Program-made: the position numbers and the translations under genes | Notes under the pieces: model-generated | Seen by the model: only the letters and a program-made list of their open reading frames with translations | The model's database searches: none | Told to the model about the DNA's origin: nothing | Shown: piece after piece, positions 1-7,766 of the stretch | Layout: each line of letters starts with the position of its first letter | Numbering within the stretch: the stretch's first letter is position 1 | Origin: a bacterium | GTDB taxonomy: Bacteria > Spirochaetota > Spirochaetia > Treponematales > Rectinemataceae | DNA: 7,766 bases | Assembly (NCBI GenBank): GCA_021813065.1 | Contig: JAKALZ010000077.1 | Coordinates: 1 to 7,766, forward strand | Direction: 5' to 3'

Positions 1-2100
1 CACCTCGACCCGCTCATGCCCTTCTTCTCCGTCGATCGATGCCGCGAGCAGCATCCCCGCGCTCTCGACACCACGCAGTTTGGCCGGTTTGAGATTGTTC
101 ACGAGAATGATCTGTTTTCCGAGAAGCTCCTCCTCTTTGTAGAAGGGGACGAGACCAGACACAATCGTTCTTGGATTTCCGCTGCCGTCATCAAGTGTTT
201 CGATGTAAAGCTTGTCGGCCTTGGGATGACGCTCGATGTTGACAATCTTCGCCACTCTGAGATCGATGAGTTCAGAGAAACGTTTTTCAGGTTTTTCAGG
301 TGTCGCGGGAGCAACAGAAGCCTGGGAGAGAGGCTCTACGCGCATAGGCGACTCTGCGGTTTTGAGCGCTTCGATGGTCGCGGACAAGCTAATAGTGGCA
401 GGTTCATGTGAGTTCGCGCGTTCCTCGCGCTCCTTCTGCGAGCCAGAATAACGCTCGCGCAGCGCTATAATCGTCTCGTGCTCGAGCTTTTGGAAGAGTA
501 CTTCTGGTTTTTGCACGATTGTAAGCATTCCGTTGAGGCCAAGATCTTTCCACGCGAGCGCATCCTTCCCTACCGAGAGACCGAAAAACGCCGCGAGTCT
601 CTCAGAGGATTTCGGCATGAATGGGTGCATCAAGATCGCGAGGTCTTTGAGCACATAGCAGAGATCTTTTAAAAGAGACGCTGCTTTTGCGGGATTATCG
701 ATGCGCGCTTTCCAAGGCTCTTCGTCCTGGAAACGTTTATTCGCGATATCTGAAATTCTGAATATTTCCCTGAGCGCTTCTCTCAGATCAGCGCGCTCCA
801 GAAGCTGGGTGACGCGTTGCTCACCCTCAATGATCTCTTTCCAGAAAGCCTCATCGGCAGTTCCCTCGGGAATATTCCCATCATAATAGCGAGAGACAAA
901 TGTGAGGGTCCGATTCGCAAGATTGCCTAGGTTGCCTATGAGCTCGCCATTCACTTTTTCTTCAAAGTCAGCCCATGTGAATGTATAATCCGATGTCTCG
1001 GGCCTATTCCAGAAAATATAGAAACGCCACACGTCGGCGGGAATCCCCGTTTCGACAGCGTCGGTGCCGAACACGCCAATTCCCTTCGATTTAGAAAATT
1101 TGCCGGCTTCGTAGTTTAAATATTCGGTGCTCGACATGTGGTGGAGCATTGTCCAAGAACGTTCGCTTCCAAGCAGTGAAGACGGGAAAATGACCGTATG
1201 GAAGGGAATATTGTCCTTTCCAATGAACTGGAAGAGTTCAACTTCTTCAGGATTCTGCCACCACGATTTCCAGTCGAACCCTTGTTCCTTGGCGAGTTTA
1301 GCTGTCATGGAGATATAGCCGATAGGAGCGTCGAACCACACATAGAACACTTTGTTCTCGAATCCCTTTTTCGGCACGGGGATACCCCACTTGAGATCCC
1401 TGGTGATGGCTCTTGGGTGCAGACCATCGCGAATCCACGCTTGCGTCATCTGCACCGCGTTGTTCGCCCAGAAACCTTTAACACTGGCATCTTTCATCCA
1501 CGATTCAAGTTTGGGAAGTATCGCGGGAAGGTCGATGTAGAGGTGCGTAGTCGATTTCGGACGCGGCGTTCCGCCGCAGGTAACACACTTGGGATTGATC
1601 AATTCCATAGGGTCGAGGAGCTTGCCGCACATTTCGCACTGATCTCCGCGCGCGCTTTCATAGCCGCAGTGAGGGCAGGTTCCCCGCACATATCGATCGG
1701 CGAGGAATCGGCCGCAGGTGTCGCAGTAGAGCTGCTCCATCGCCTGACTTTTGATGTATCCATTCTTATCAAGGTCAAGAAAGATTGACTGGGTTATTTC
1801 GGTGTGCTCAGGCGTCGATGTTCTTCCAAAAGTGTCGAAGGCAATCTCAAACCATGCGTAGATATCACGGTGTATCGCGTGAAATCTATCGCAGAGTTCG
1901 CGAGGCGTCACCTTTTCTTCAATGGCTTTGGTTTCCGTCGCGGTGCCATACTCGTCGGTTCCGCACACATAGAGCGTCTCATACCCTTTGAGTCTGCAGA
2001 ATCGCGCGAAAACATCAGCGGATAATACTTGAATGAGATTGCCCAAGTGAGGGACATTATTTACATAAGGAAGTGCTGAAGTAATTAGTCTTCTTTTCAT
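1..2100 (-). CDS. metG: Methionyl-tRNA synthetase, C-terminal end cut by window edge
   Basis: This class I aminoacyl-tRNA synthetase charges tRNA-Met with methionine, using ATP, in the cytoplasm. The reading frame is open from the ATG at 2100 to base 1 (700 codons) with no stop, so the gene continues beyond the window. Visible landmarks are the HIGH-type motif HLGN (residues 18-21), four CxxC pairs (126/129, 142/145, 155/158, 172/175) forming the two-knuckle zinc insertion, and the KMSKS-type motif KFSKS (334-338). In the anticodon domain, Asn393, Arg397 and Pro462-Trp463 match the CAU-reading positions known from E. coli MetRS. A linker of about 50 residues rich in Ala, Pro, Ser and Glu (about 555-606) leads into a C-terminal tRNA-binding (EMAP/Trbp111-like) domain from about residue 607, used for dimerisation and tRNA binding in this family. 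The start fits the family N-terminus. No Shine-Dalgarno sequence precedes it, and only 7 bases separate it from a predicted -10 element. Confidence 0.97.
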   Translation of the reverse strand, partial: MKRRLITSALPYVNNVPHLGNLIQVLSADVFARFCRLKGYETLYVCGTDEYGTATETKAIEEKVTPRELCDRFHAIHRDIYAWFEIAFDTFGRTSTPEHTEITQSIFLDLDKNGYIKSQAMEQLYCDTCGRFLADRYVRGTCPHCGYESARGDQCEMCGKLLDPMELINPKCVTCGGTPRPKSTTHLYIDLPAILPKLESWMKDASVKGFWANNAVQMTQAWIRDGLHPRAITRDLKWGIPVPKKGFENKVFYVWFDAPIGYISMTAKLAKEQGFDWKSWWQNPEEVELFQFIGKDNIPFHTVIFPSSLLGSERSWTMLHHMSSTEYLNYEAGKFSKSKGIGVFGTDAVETGIPADVWRFYIFWNRPETSDYTFTWADFEEKVNGELIGNLGNLANRTLTFVSRYYDGNIPEGTADEAFWKEIIEGEQRVTQLLERADLREALREIFRISDIANKRFQDEEPWKARIDNPAKAASLLKDLCYVLKDLAILMHPFMPKSSERLAAFFGLSVGKDALAWKDLGLNGMLTIVQKPEVLFQKLEHETIIALRERYSGSQKEREERANSHEPATISLSATIEALKTAESPMRVEPLSQASVAPATPEKPEKRFSELIDLRVAKIVNIERHPKADKLYIETLDDGSGNPRTIVSGLVPFYKEEELLGKQIILVNNLKPAKLRGVESAGMLLAASIDGEEGHERVEV
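283..300 (-). repeat. Tandem 9-bp repeat in the MetRS linker
   Basis: The 9-base unit TTTTTCAGG (plus-strand reading) occurs twice in perfect tandem at 283-291 and 292-300. On the coding strand it contributes a repeated Pro-Glu-Lys (PEKPEK, residues 601-606) in the flexible linker just before the tRNA-binding domain. Gain or loss of units would be in frame and probably tolerated. Confidence 0.6.
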
Positions 2101-2107
2101 GGTGTGG

Positions 2108-2136
2108 ACAATACCCTTGCAAACGGGGGCTGTCAA
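2108..2136 (-). promoter_or_regulatory. Predicted sigma-70 promoter of metG
   Basis: Read on the minus strand, a perfect -35 hexamer TTGACA (2136-2131) is followed by a 17-base spacer and a -10 hexamer TATTGT (2113-2108, four of six consensus positions). Only 7 bases separate the -10 from the metG ATG (2100). Transcription would therefore begin at or within a base or two of the start codon, giving a leaderless mRNA. The absence of any Shine-Dalgarno sequence upstream of metG fits this. The promoter is inferred from sequence alone. Confidence 0.65.
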
Positions 2137-2161
2137 GAACAAGCCCGCGTGATAGTATTAT
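2130..2161 (+). promoter_or_regulatory. Possible divergent promoter of the DUF503-lipoprotein unit
   Basis: On the plus strand CTGTCA (2130-2135) lies 17 bases before TAGTAT (2153-2158), each matching four of six consensus positions. The overlapping TATTAT (2156-2161) is a better -10 (five of six) but lacks a good -35 at standard spacing. Either choice puts the start of transcription within a few bases of the ATG at 2167, which also lacks a Shine-Dalgarno sequence. The -35 overlaps the metG -35 on the opposite strand, so the two promoters would compete for polymerase. Weaker than the metG promoter. Confidence 0.35.
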
Positions 2162-2166
2162 ATAGA

Positions 2167-2457
2167 ATGGTTGTTTCAATGTTGCGCATGCTGCTCAAAT
2201 TGGATGAAACGGCGACATTAAAGGATAAACGTAAAGTGATTCTTAGCATCAAGGACAAGCTTCACCATCGATACCGTTTATCATGCGCGGAGGTTGACCT
2301 CCAGGATTCTTTAAGCTTCGCGGAATTGGGTGCCGCACTCGTTTCCAACTCTGCGGAATTTGGCGAAAAAGTGCTTCGAGACGCTGTTGTGTTTGTTGAG
2401 GATCACTATCCCGTCGAGATGTACGATGTGCAAACGCACAGTGAAATATATGGATGA
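2167..2457 (+). CDS. DUF503 / YlxP-like small protein
   Basis: A 96-residue protein resembling the DUF503 (YlxP) family along its whole length. It has the N-terminal MVV...L strand, the conserved LKDKR motif (18-22), the AEVDLQD segment (41-47), the ELGAALVSN strand (53-61) and a hydrophobic VVFVED segment near the C-terminus. The length is that of the family, so it looks complete. No enzymatic function is established for DUF503. In Firmicutes the gene sits in the nusA-infB-rbfA translation cluster, which suggested a link to ribosomes, but here it lies beside metG and a lipoprotein gene. The ATG at 2167 was chosen because the family begins here. An in-frame GTG at 2104 would add 21 residues with no family counterpart. 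No Shine-Dalgarno sequence is visible, so the message may be leaderless. The stop codon overlaps the ribosome site of the next gene. Confidence 0.82.
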   Translation: MVVSMLRMLLKLDETATLKDKRKVILSIKDKLHHRYRLSCAEVDLQDSLSFAELGAALVSNSAEFGEKVLRDAVVFVEDHYPVEMYDVQTHSEIYG

Positions 2458-2461
2458 GAGG
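2456..2461 (+). promoter_or_regulatory. Ribosome binding site of the lipoprotein gene, overlapping the upstream stop
   Basis: GAGAGG lies 9 bases before the ATG at 2471 and shares two bases with the TGA stop (2455-2457) of the DUF503 gene. It selects ATG 2471 over the in-frame ATG at 2450, and the arrangement suggests translational coupling of the two genes. Confidence 0.6.
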
Positions 2462-2470
2462 ATTGCCCGT

Positions 2471-3112
2471 ATGAAGAAATATAGCAAGAAAGTCGCAGGA
2501 ATACTTTTTACCTTGACGCTTTCGCTCATGGTCGCATCGTGTATGGGAATCGACGCGTCAGCCAAAATCGACGCAAAGGGTGCGGGCACAATCTCTCTCG
2601 AGTACCAGATATCGAAGGAATTCTCGCAGCTAGGGAGCCTTGAATCTACCTCTGCCCTTCCACTTCCGCTCTCCCGCGAAGATATCGAAAATAGTCTCTC
2701 CGGCATGCCTGGGATCGCGCTGAAGTCCTATGCGAAGTCTGAAAAAGGAGACAACATCATCATCGCCTTCATGCTTTCCTTTGATTCACCATCGAATCTC
2801 GCGAATTATCTCGATCCTCGAGGCAAGCTTGTCCAGTATCGGCAAGACAATGGTACGTCGCACTTCACTATTCAGTTCGGAAATGATATTCCCGCGATCG
2901 ACCCGCAGATGAAGGCTTCAATTACCGAGGAACTCGCGCCTTATCGATTTAAGTTTTCGCTCGAATGCCCAAATGCCGCTCCTCAGATCGAGGTGACAAA
3001 TGGCGAATTTCTCAAGGTATCGACAACTGGCAAAAAATCGAGTGTTGAATCATCGATGTCTGATCTAATTACCGCGTCCTTGCCCCCGCAAATTGATATT
3101 TCATGGAAGTGA
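2471..3112 (+). CDS. Predicted lipoprotein, possibly LppM/DUF3153-like
   Basis: A 213-residue protein with a clear type II (lipoprotein) signal peptide: basic start MKKYSKK, hydrophobic core of about 14 residues (8-21), and lipobox VASC with Cys24 as the predicted lipidated residue. It is expected to be anchored to a membrane facing the periplasm or outside. The mature part is predicted to be rich in beta strands. It opens with an acidic/neutral strand pattern (IDASAKIDAKGAGTISLEY) that reminds me of LppM/DUF3153 lipoproteins; this resemblance is an impression, not a search result. A Ser/Leu-rich segment follows (about residues 50-70), then further strand-like stretches. There are no other Cys residues except one near the middle of the C-terminal half (in the LECPNA segment) and no transmembrane segment after the signal. 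It sits 13 bases after the DUF503 gene on the same strand. No terminator is visible after it, so some read-through into the ppdK leader is possible. Function unknown. Confidence 0.85.
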   Translation: MKKYSKKVAGILFTLTLSLMVASCMGIDASAKIDAKGAGTISLEYQISKEFSQLGSLESTSALPLPLSREDIENSLSGMPGIALKSYAKSEKGDNIIIAFMLSFDSPSNLANYLDPRGKLVQYRQDNGTSHFTIQFGNDIPAIDPQMKASITEELAPYRFKFSLECPNAAPQIEVTNGEFLKVSTTGKKSSVESSMSDLITASLPPQIDISWK

Positions 3113-3149
3113 AAAAATATCATCTCCCTATGGATTTTAATTTAATATA

Positions 3150-3224
3150 TTGACTTATAAAATTTCAACAATAAATAACGTTATTTATATATAACTTGAC
3201 TAATTTAACTCTTTCGATTAGTTT
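3150..3224 (+). promoter_or_regulatory. Candidate promoter elements for ppdK
   Basis: Two copies of TTGACT (3150-3155 and 3196-3201; five of six -35 consensus positions) lie 46 bases apart. The second is followed after 17 bases by TAGTTT (3219-3224, three of six). The first has only poor -10 candidates such as TAAATA (3172-3177), inside the 18-bp palindrome. A further -10-like TATATT sits at 3242-3247 without a good -35. The region surely carries the ppdK promoter, but the exact element cannot be chosen by eye. Confidence 0.35.
3171..3188. repeat. Perfect 18-bp palindrome, possible operator
   Basis: ATAAATAACGTTATTTAT is identical to its own reverse complement across all 18 bases, and symmetry stops at the next base on each side. 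It lies between the two TTGACT hexamers upstream of ppdK, where a dimeric regulator could act. Its AT-richness raises the chance of a random match, but a perfect 9+9 palindrome without a loop is more typical of a protein-binding site than of an RNA hairpin. Confidence 0.5.
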
Positions 3225-3232
3225 TTCGAAAA
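3223..3232. repeat. 10-bp palindrome TTTTCGAAAA
   Basis: A perfect 10-base palindrome in the ppdK leader, directly abutting the inverted repeat at 3233-3251. Short and AT-rich, so possibly fortuitous. It is listed because it belongs to a cluster of three symmetrical elements. Confidence 0.3.
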
Positions 3233-3251
3233 GACGAATTATATATTCGTC
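3233..3251. repeat. Inverted repeat GACGAAT-5-ATTCGTC in the ppdK leader
   Basis: Two 7-base arms (3233-3239 and 3245-3251) are exact reverse complements around the 5-base spacer TATAT. The second arm ends 17 bases before the GGAGG ribosome site. It could be an operator or a small hairpin in the 5' untranslated region. The sequence after it (AGCCCTTTTTATT) is a poor U-tract, so a terminator role is less likely. Confidence 0.4.
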
Positions 3252-3268
3252 AGCCCTTTTTATTCATT

Positions 3269-3273
3269 GGAGG
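3269..3273 (+). promoter_or_regulatory. Strong ribosome binding site of ppdK
   Basis: GGAGG, within TTGGAGGAAA, lies 9 bases before ATG 3283. It fixes the start at 3283, in preference to an in-frame TTG at 3196 that would translate 29 residues of AT-rich leader with no family counterpart. It contrasts with the lack of any such site at metG and the DUF503 gene. Confidence 0.85.
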
Positions 3274-3282
3274 AAAAACCTC

Positions 3283-6111
<2,829 letters not shown>

Positions 6112-6127
6112 ACGCGCTCAATAATGT

Positions 6128-6166
6128 AAGAAGAGCTGCTTCTCGCTGAAGCAGCTCTTCTTTTTT
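6128..6166 (+). terminator. Intrinsic terminator of ppdK
   Basis: A perfect 15-bp stem, AAGAAGAGCTGCTTC (6128-6142) with its reverse complement (6148-6162), closes a 5-base TCGCT loop. It is followed by T residues through 6166; the T run of 6161-6166 overlaps the last two stem pairs. It begins 16 bases after the ppdK stop codon. On the opposite strand the hairpin is followed by ACATTATTG, a weak U-tract, so it may stop dtd transcripts only partly. Confidence 0.93.
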
Positions 6167-6215
6167 GTACGTTGTGAGCGGTGAGATGCGTGAACTGTCT
6201 GAATCAGCATGACGC

Positions 6216-6701
6216 CTAGAATACCTTTTTTGAATCGAGCAGAATGGTGACTGGGCCCTCGTTGGTGTAGCGAACCCGCATAATTTCTTGAAATTTACCA
6301 GTCTGGACACGCACGCCATGAGCCCTGAGTTCTTCACAGAAGCGCTGATATAGTGCCTCTGCCAGTCTTGGCGCAGCAGCCTGAGAGTATGATGGTCGCC
6401 TTCCCTTGCGAGCGTCCGCGTGCAGCGTGAACTGAGAGACAACGAGGGCTTCAAGCCCAAGGTCAAGCACCGATAGATTCATCTTCTCTTGAGCGTCCAT
6501 GAATATGCGCAGACGCGAAATTTTCTCCGCGAGATACACGGCATCTTGCTCAGTATCATCGACAGCAATGCCAATGTAAACGATGATGCCACGCGGGATA
6601 CTCCCGCAGAGCGACTCTTCTGAGCACTGATGCTGATCTGACCCGATCTCGCGATAGTACGTTACTGACGCGTCTGATACGCGCTGAACGACAGCTCTCA
6701 T
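6216..6701 (-). CDS. dtd: D-aminoacyl-tRNA (D-Tyr-tRNA) deacylase
   Basis: A 161-residue cytoplasmic proofreading enzyme that hydrolyses D-amino acids from mischarged tRNAs and so keeps D-residues and glycine mischarging out of proteins. The protein starts MRAVVQRVSDASVT, the family N-terminus. It has the active-site motif SQFTL (89-93) and the C-terminal NEGPVT (147-152), containing the Gly-cisPro chirality-selecting pair (149-150). KMNLSV (73-78) and RRPSYS (101-106) are also family segments. It is about 15 residues longer than E. coli Dtd. Most of the excess is an insertion of roughly 12 residues after the first strand (within 15-38), which includes Cys26 and Cys32. The ATG at 6701 is preceded by AAAGGA with a rather long 13-base spacing. 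It follows the unknown secreted-protein gene after 28-29 bases on the same strand, so co-transcription is likely, and it converges on ppdK. Confidence 0.95.
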   Translation of the reverse strand: MRAVVQRVSDASVTYYREIGSDQHQCSEESLCGSIPRGIIVYIGIAVDDTEQDAVYLAEKISRLRIFMDAQEKMNLSVLDLGLEALVVSQFTLHADARKGRRPSYSQAAAPRLAEALYQRFCEELRAHGVRVQTGKFQEIMRVRYTNEGPVTILLDSKKVF

Positions 6702-6729
6702 ACAATATGCCCGTTCCTTTCTGGCAGAT

Positions 6730-7766
6730 TTACTTAGTTGAAGAACCTGTAGAGCTGTTCGCAGCTCCTCCCAAGGAATTCAGCTCGCTGAGAATTGCTT
6801 CCATATCCGCCTCGGACAGCGTGTCGATATTCTGAAGCGCGCTGTCGATCTTGCGTAGTACCGCCTCAATATCGCTCACATCGAAGGCTGATGAAGTGGG
6901 CAGCGAGGATGACTGGCCCGGCGGAGCGGCTGTCTGATCGGTACTAGAACCTTGGGTGGCTGTAGTGTCCGCCGCGGGAGGAGGCGTATAATTTTGAGCG
7001 AGCCACGCCACGAATTCGTTTCCAGGCCCTCCAGTCAACCATGTGCTCTCGACACTGACCGTGCCTTTGGCGGGCACGATTCGCTCATCCCAATAGAGAC
7101 CGAGCGCTGAATCATTTGTAGAGTACGGCGCGAGGGTGAAACCTCTCATCAATTCAGAATCGTACGCGAATTGGGAATCGCTGAGGCGTTTCCAGTTTGC
7201 GATTACTATAGAGTCTGGTCCTAGAGCTGTATTTAATAGCAGGGCGATGGATGCGTTTTGTCCCGGAGAGACGATATAAGGTTCGTTCGAGTTTGCATCG
7301 ATCGACATTTCGTCGATCACATTCGGGTTGGACTTGAGAGCAAAGTGATTGCCGAGTTTTTCGCCAAGCCATGTGTCGCAGACTTCCTTGAGCTTTACTT
7401 TCATATCGCGCGAGGTAAAATTATCTACTTGCAGCTCGATGGTGAAACCATTCGCGACTCTCGAACCCGCGAGAGCCGTACATATAATTCTCTGTGTGAC
7501 CCTCGTGGTGATCGATTTGTATTCGATTTCTATACCATTCGAGATGCGGCGCTGCGTGGTCTGATATTCCTGTGAAGCGCCCATTCTATAGATTCGGCCA
7601 TCTATATCGATCACAATGAAGCTCGTTCTGGGATCGCCATCGTACCACAGCGGTTCGTATTTCGATTTTCCCGCGACATTGACCAGACGATACAGCATTG
7701 GGCGAAGGGTGAGATCGTCGGTCGCGATGCGTACAACCCCGTCTTTGATATCGATGGCAGAAACCA
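6730..7766 (-). CDS. Secreted-looking protein of unknown function, N-terminus outside the window
   Basis: The frame is open from the right window edge to the TAA at 6732-6730, giving 344 residues here. The ATG at 7698 is internal: the 22 codons upstream of it (reading VSAIDIKDGVVRIATDDLTL) continue the same beta-strand-like pattern, so the true start and any signal peptide lie beyond base 7766. I do not recognise a named family. The first 250 or so residues look like alternating beta strands, with the segment YEPLWYDGDPRTSF early on and Trp/Tyr-rich stretches (LGLYWDERIV, STWLTGG) later. A Pro/Ser/Thr/Gln-rich linker (roughly 260-295) follows, then an acidic amphipathic helical segment (about 295-332, FDVSDIEAVLRKIDSAL onward) and a Ser/Gly tail. 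This layout suggests an exported or periplasmic protein with a flexible C-terminal region. It is probably the first visible gene of a unit with dtd; no functional link is evident. Confidence 0.8.
   Translation of the reverse strand, partial: VSAIDIKDGVVRIATDDLTLRPMLYRLVNVAGKSKYEPLWYDGDPRTSFIVIDIDGRIYRMGASQEYQTTQRRISNGIEIEYKSITTRVTQRIICTALAGSRVANGFTIELQVDNFTSRDMKVKLKEVCDTWLGEKLGNHFALKSNPNVIDEMSIDANSNEPYIVSPGQNASIALLLNTALGPDSIVIANWKRLSDSQFAYDSELMRGFTLAPYSTNDSALGLYWDERIVPAKGTVSVESTWLTGGPGNEFVAWLAQNYTPPPAADTTATQGSSTDQTAAPPGQSSSLPTSSAFDVSDIEAVLRKIDSALQNIDTLSEADMEAILSELNSLGGAANSSTGSSTK

Larger units (their letters stand above)
3113..3282. other. AT-rich intergenic region upstream of ppdK
   Basis: A non-coding spacer of 170 bases. 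By hand count, 26 of the 120 bases in 3121-3240 are G or C (about 22%), far below the coding sequence on either side. It holds three palindromic elements (3171-3188, 3223-3232, 3233-3251), two TTGACT hexamers and the ppdK ribosome site. No coding potential, tRNA or convincing terminator for the upstream lipoprotein gene is seen. The composition suggests easily melted or bent promoter DNA. Confidence 0.8.

Noticed and set aside
1198..1788. A 196-codon plus-strand open frame within metG, with other plus-strand frames across 16-2025
   Set aside because: All are antisense to the continuous MetRS reading frame on the minus strand, which has every catalytic and zinc motif. Their translations show no recognisable domain.
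2104..2166. GTG start at 2104 for the DUF503 protein
   Set aside because: The added 21 residues have no DUF503 counterpart, and the region is occupied by the metG promoter elements. ATG 2167 matches the family start.
2101..2166. T-box or other methionine-responsive riboswitch upstream of metG
   Set aside because: The spacer to the divergent gene is only 66 bases and the predicted promoter abuts the ATG, leaving no room for a structured leader.
3233..3263. Inverted repeat plus T-run as a terminator for the lipoprotein gene
   Set aside because: The stem is only 7 bp and the T-run is separated from it by AGCCC, so it does not have the layout of an intrinsic terminator.
3196..3282. Extended N-terminus for PPDK from a TTG at 3196
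   Set aside because: The 29 extra residues are translated AT-rich leader. The family begins at the MPKKKFVYSFG segment and GGAGG is positioned for ATG 3283.
6112..6215. Possible small RNA or small gene between ppdK and dtd
   Set aside because: Apart from the terminator hairpin at 6128-6166 I see no promoter, ribosome site or conserved RNA structure in this 104-base convergent spacer.

Overview
The window reads as a normal chromosomal stretch of an anaerobic bacterium, most likely a spirochaete (Treponema/Spirochaeta type). That assignment is an inference from three things: coding sequence of roughly even base composition, a pyruvate phosphate dikinase typical of PPi-linked glycolysis, and small lipoproteins and secreted beta-rich proteins of spirochaetal flavour. 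No rRNA or other direct taxonomic marker is present. There are no insertion sequences, tRNA genes, CRISPR repeats or phage genes.

Layout. Bases 1-2100 (minus strand) hold the first 700 codons of methionyl-tRNA synthetase (metG), whose 3' end lies outside the window. A 66-bp divergent spacer (2101-2166) carries a good sigma-70-type promoter for metG and a weaker one for the opposite direction. Both -10 elements lie so close to the start codons that both mRNAs are predicted to be leaderless or nearly so. Bases 2167-3112 (plus strand) hold a two-gene unit: a DUF503/YlxP-like small protein and a lipoprotein whose ribosome site overlaps the preceding stop codon. A very AT-rich spacer (3113-3282; about 22% GC over 3121-3240 by hand count) with three palindromes precedes ppdK (3283-6111), which ends at a strong intrinsic terminator (6128-6166). 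On the opposite strand, a secreted-looking protein of unknown function (7766-6730, 5' end outside the window) is followed after 29 bp by dtd, D-aminoacyl-tRNA deacylase (6701-6216). That pair converges on ppdK.

Functionally, metG and dtd both serve translation (charging tRNA-Met; removing D-amino acids from mischarged tRNA). ppdK serves energy metabolism. The other three genes have no secure role.

The most unusual feature is the end of PPDK. After a complete, catalytically intact enzyme there is an extra 45-residue, strongly basic Lys/Ala/Thr tail with two AT-hook-like RGRP motifs. It begins at a run of eight A residues that could support slippage and a tail-less form. The gene is also preceded by the AT-richest, palindrome-rich DNA in the window, so a DNA-binding or autoregulatory role for this enzyme is a testable, unproven idea.
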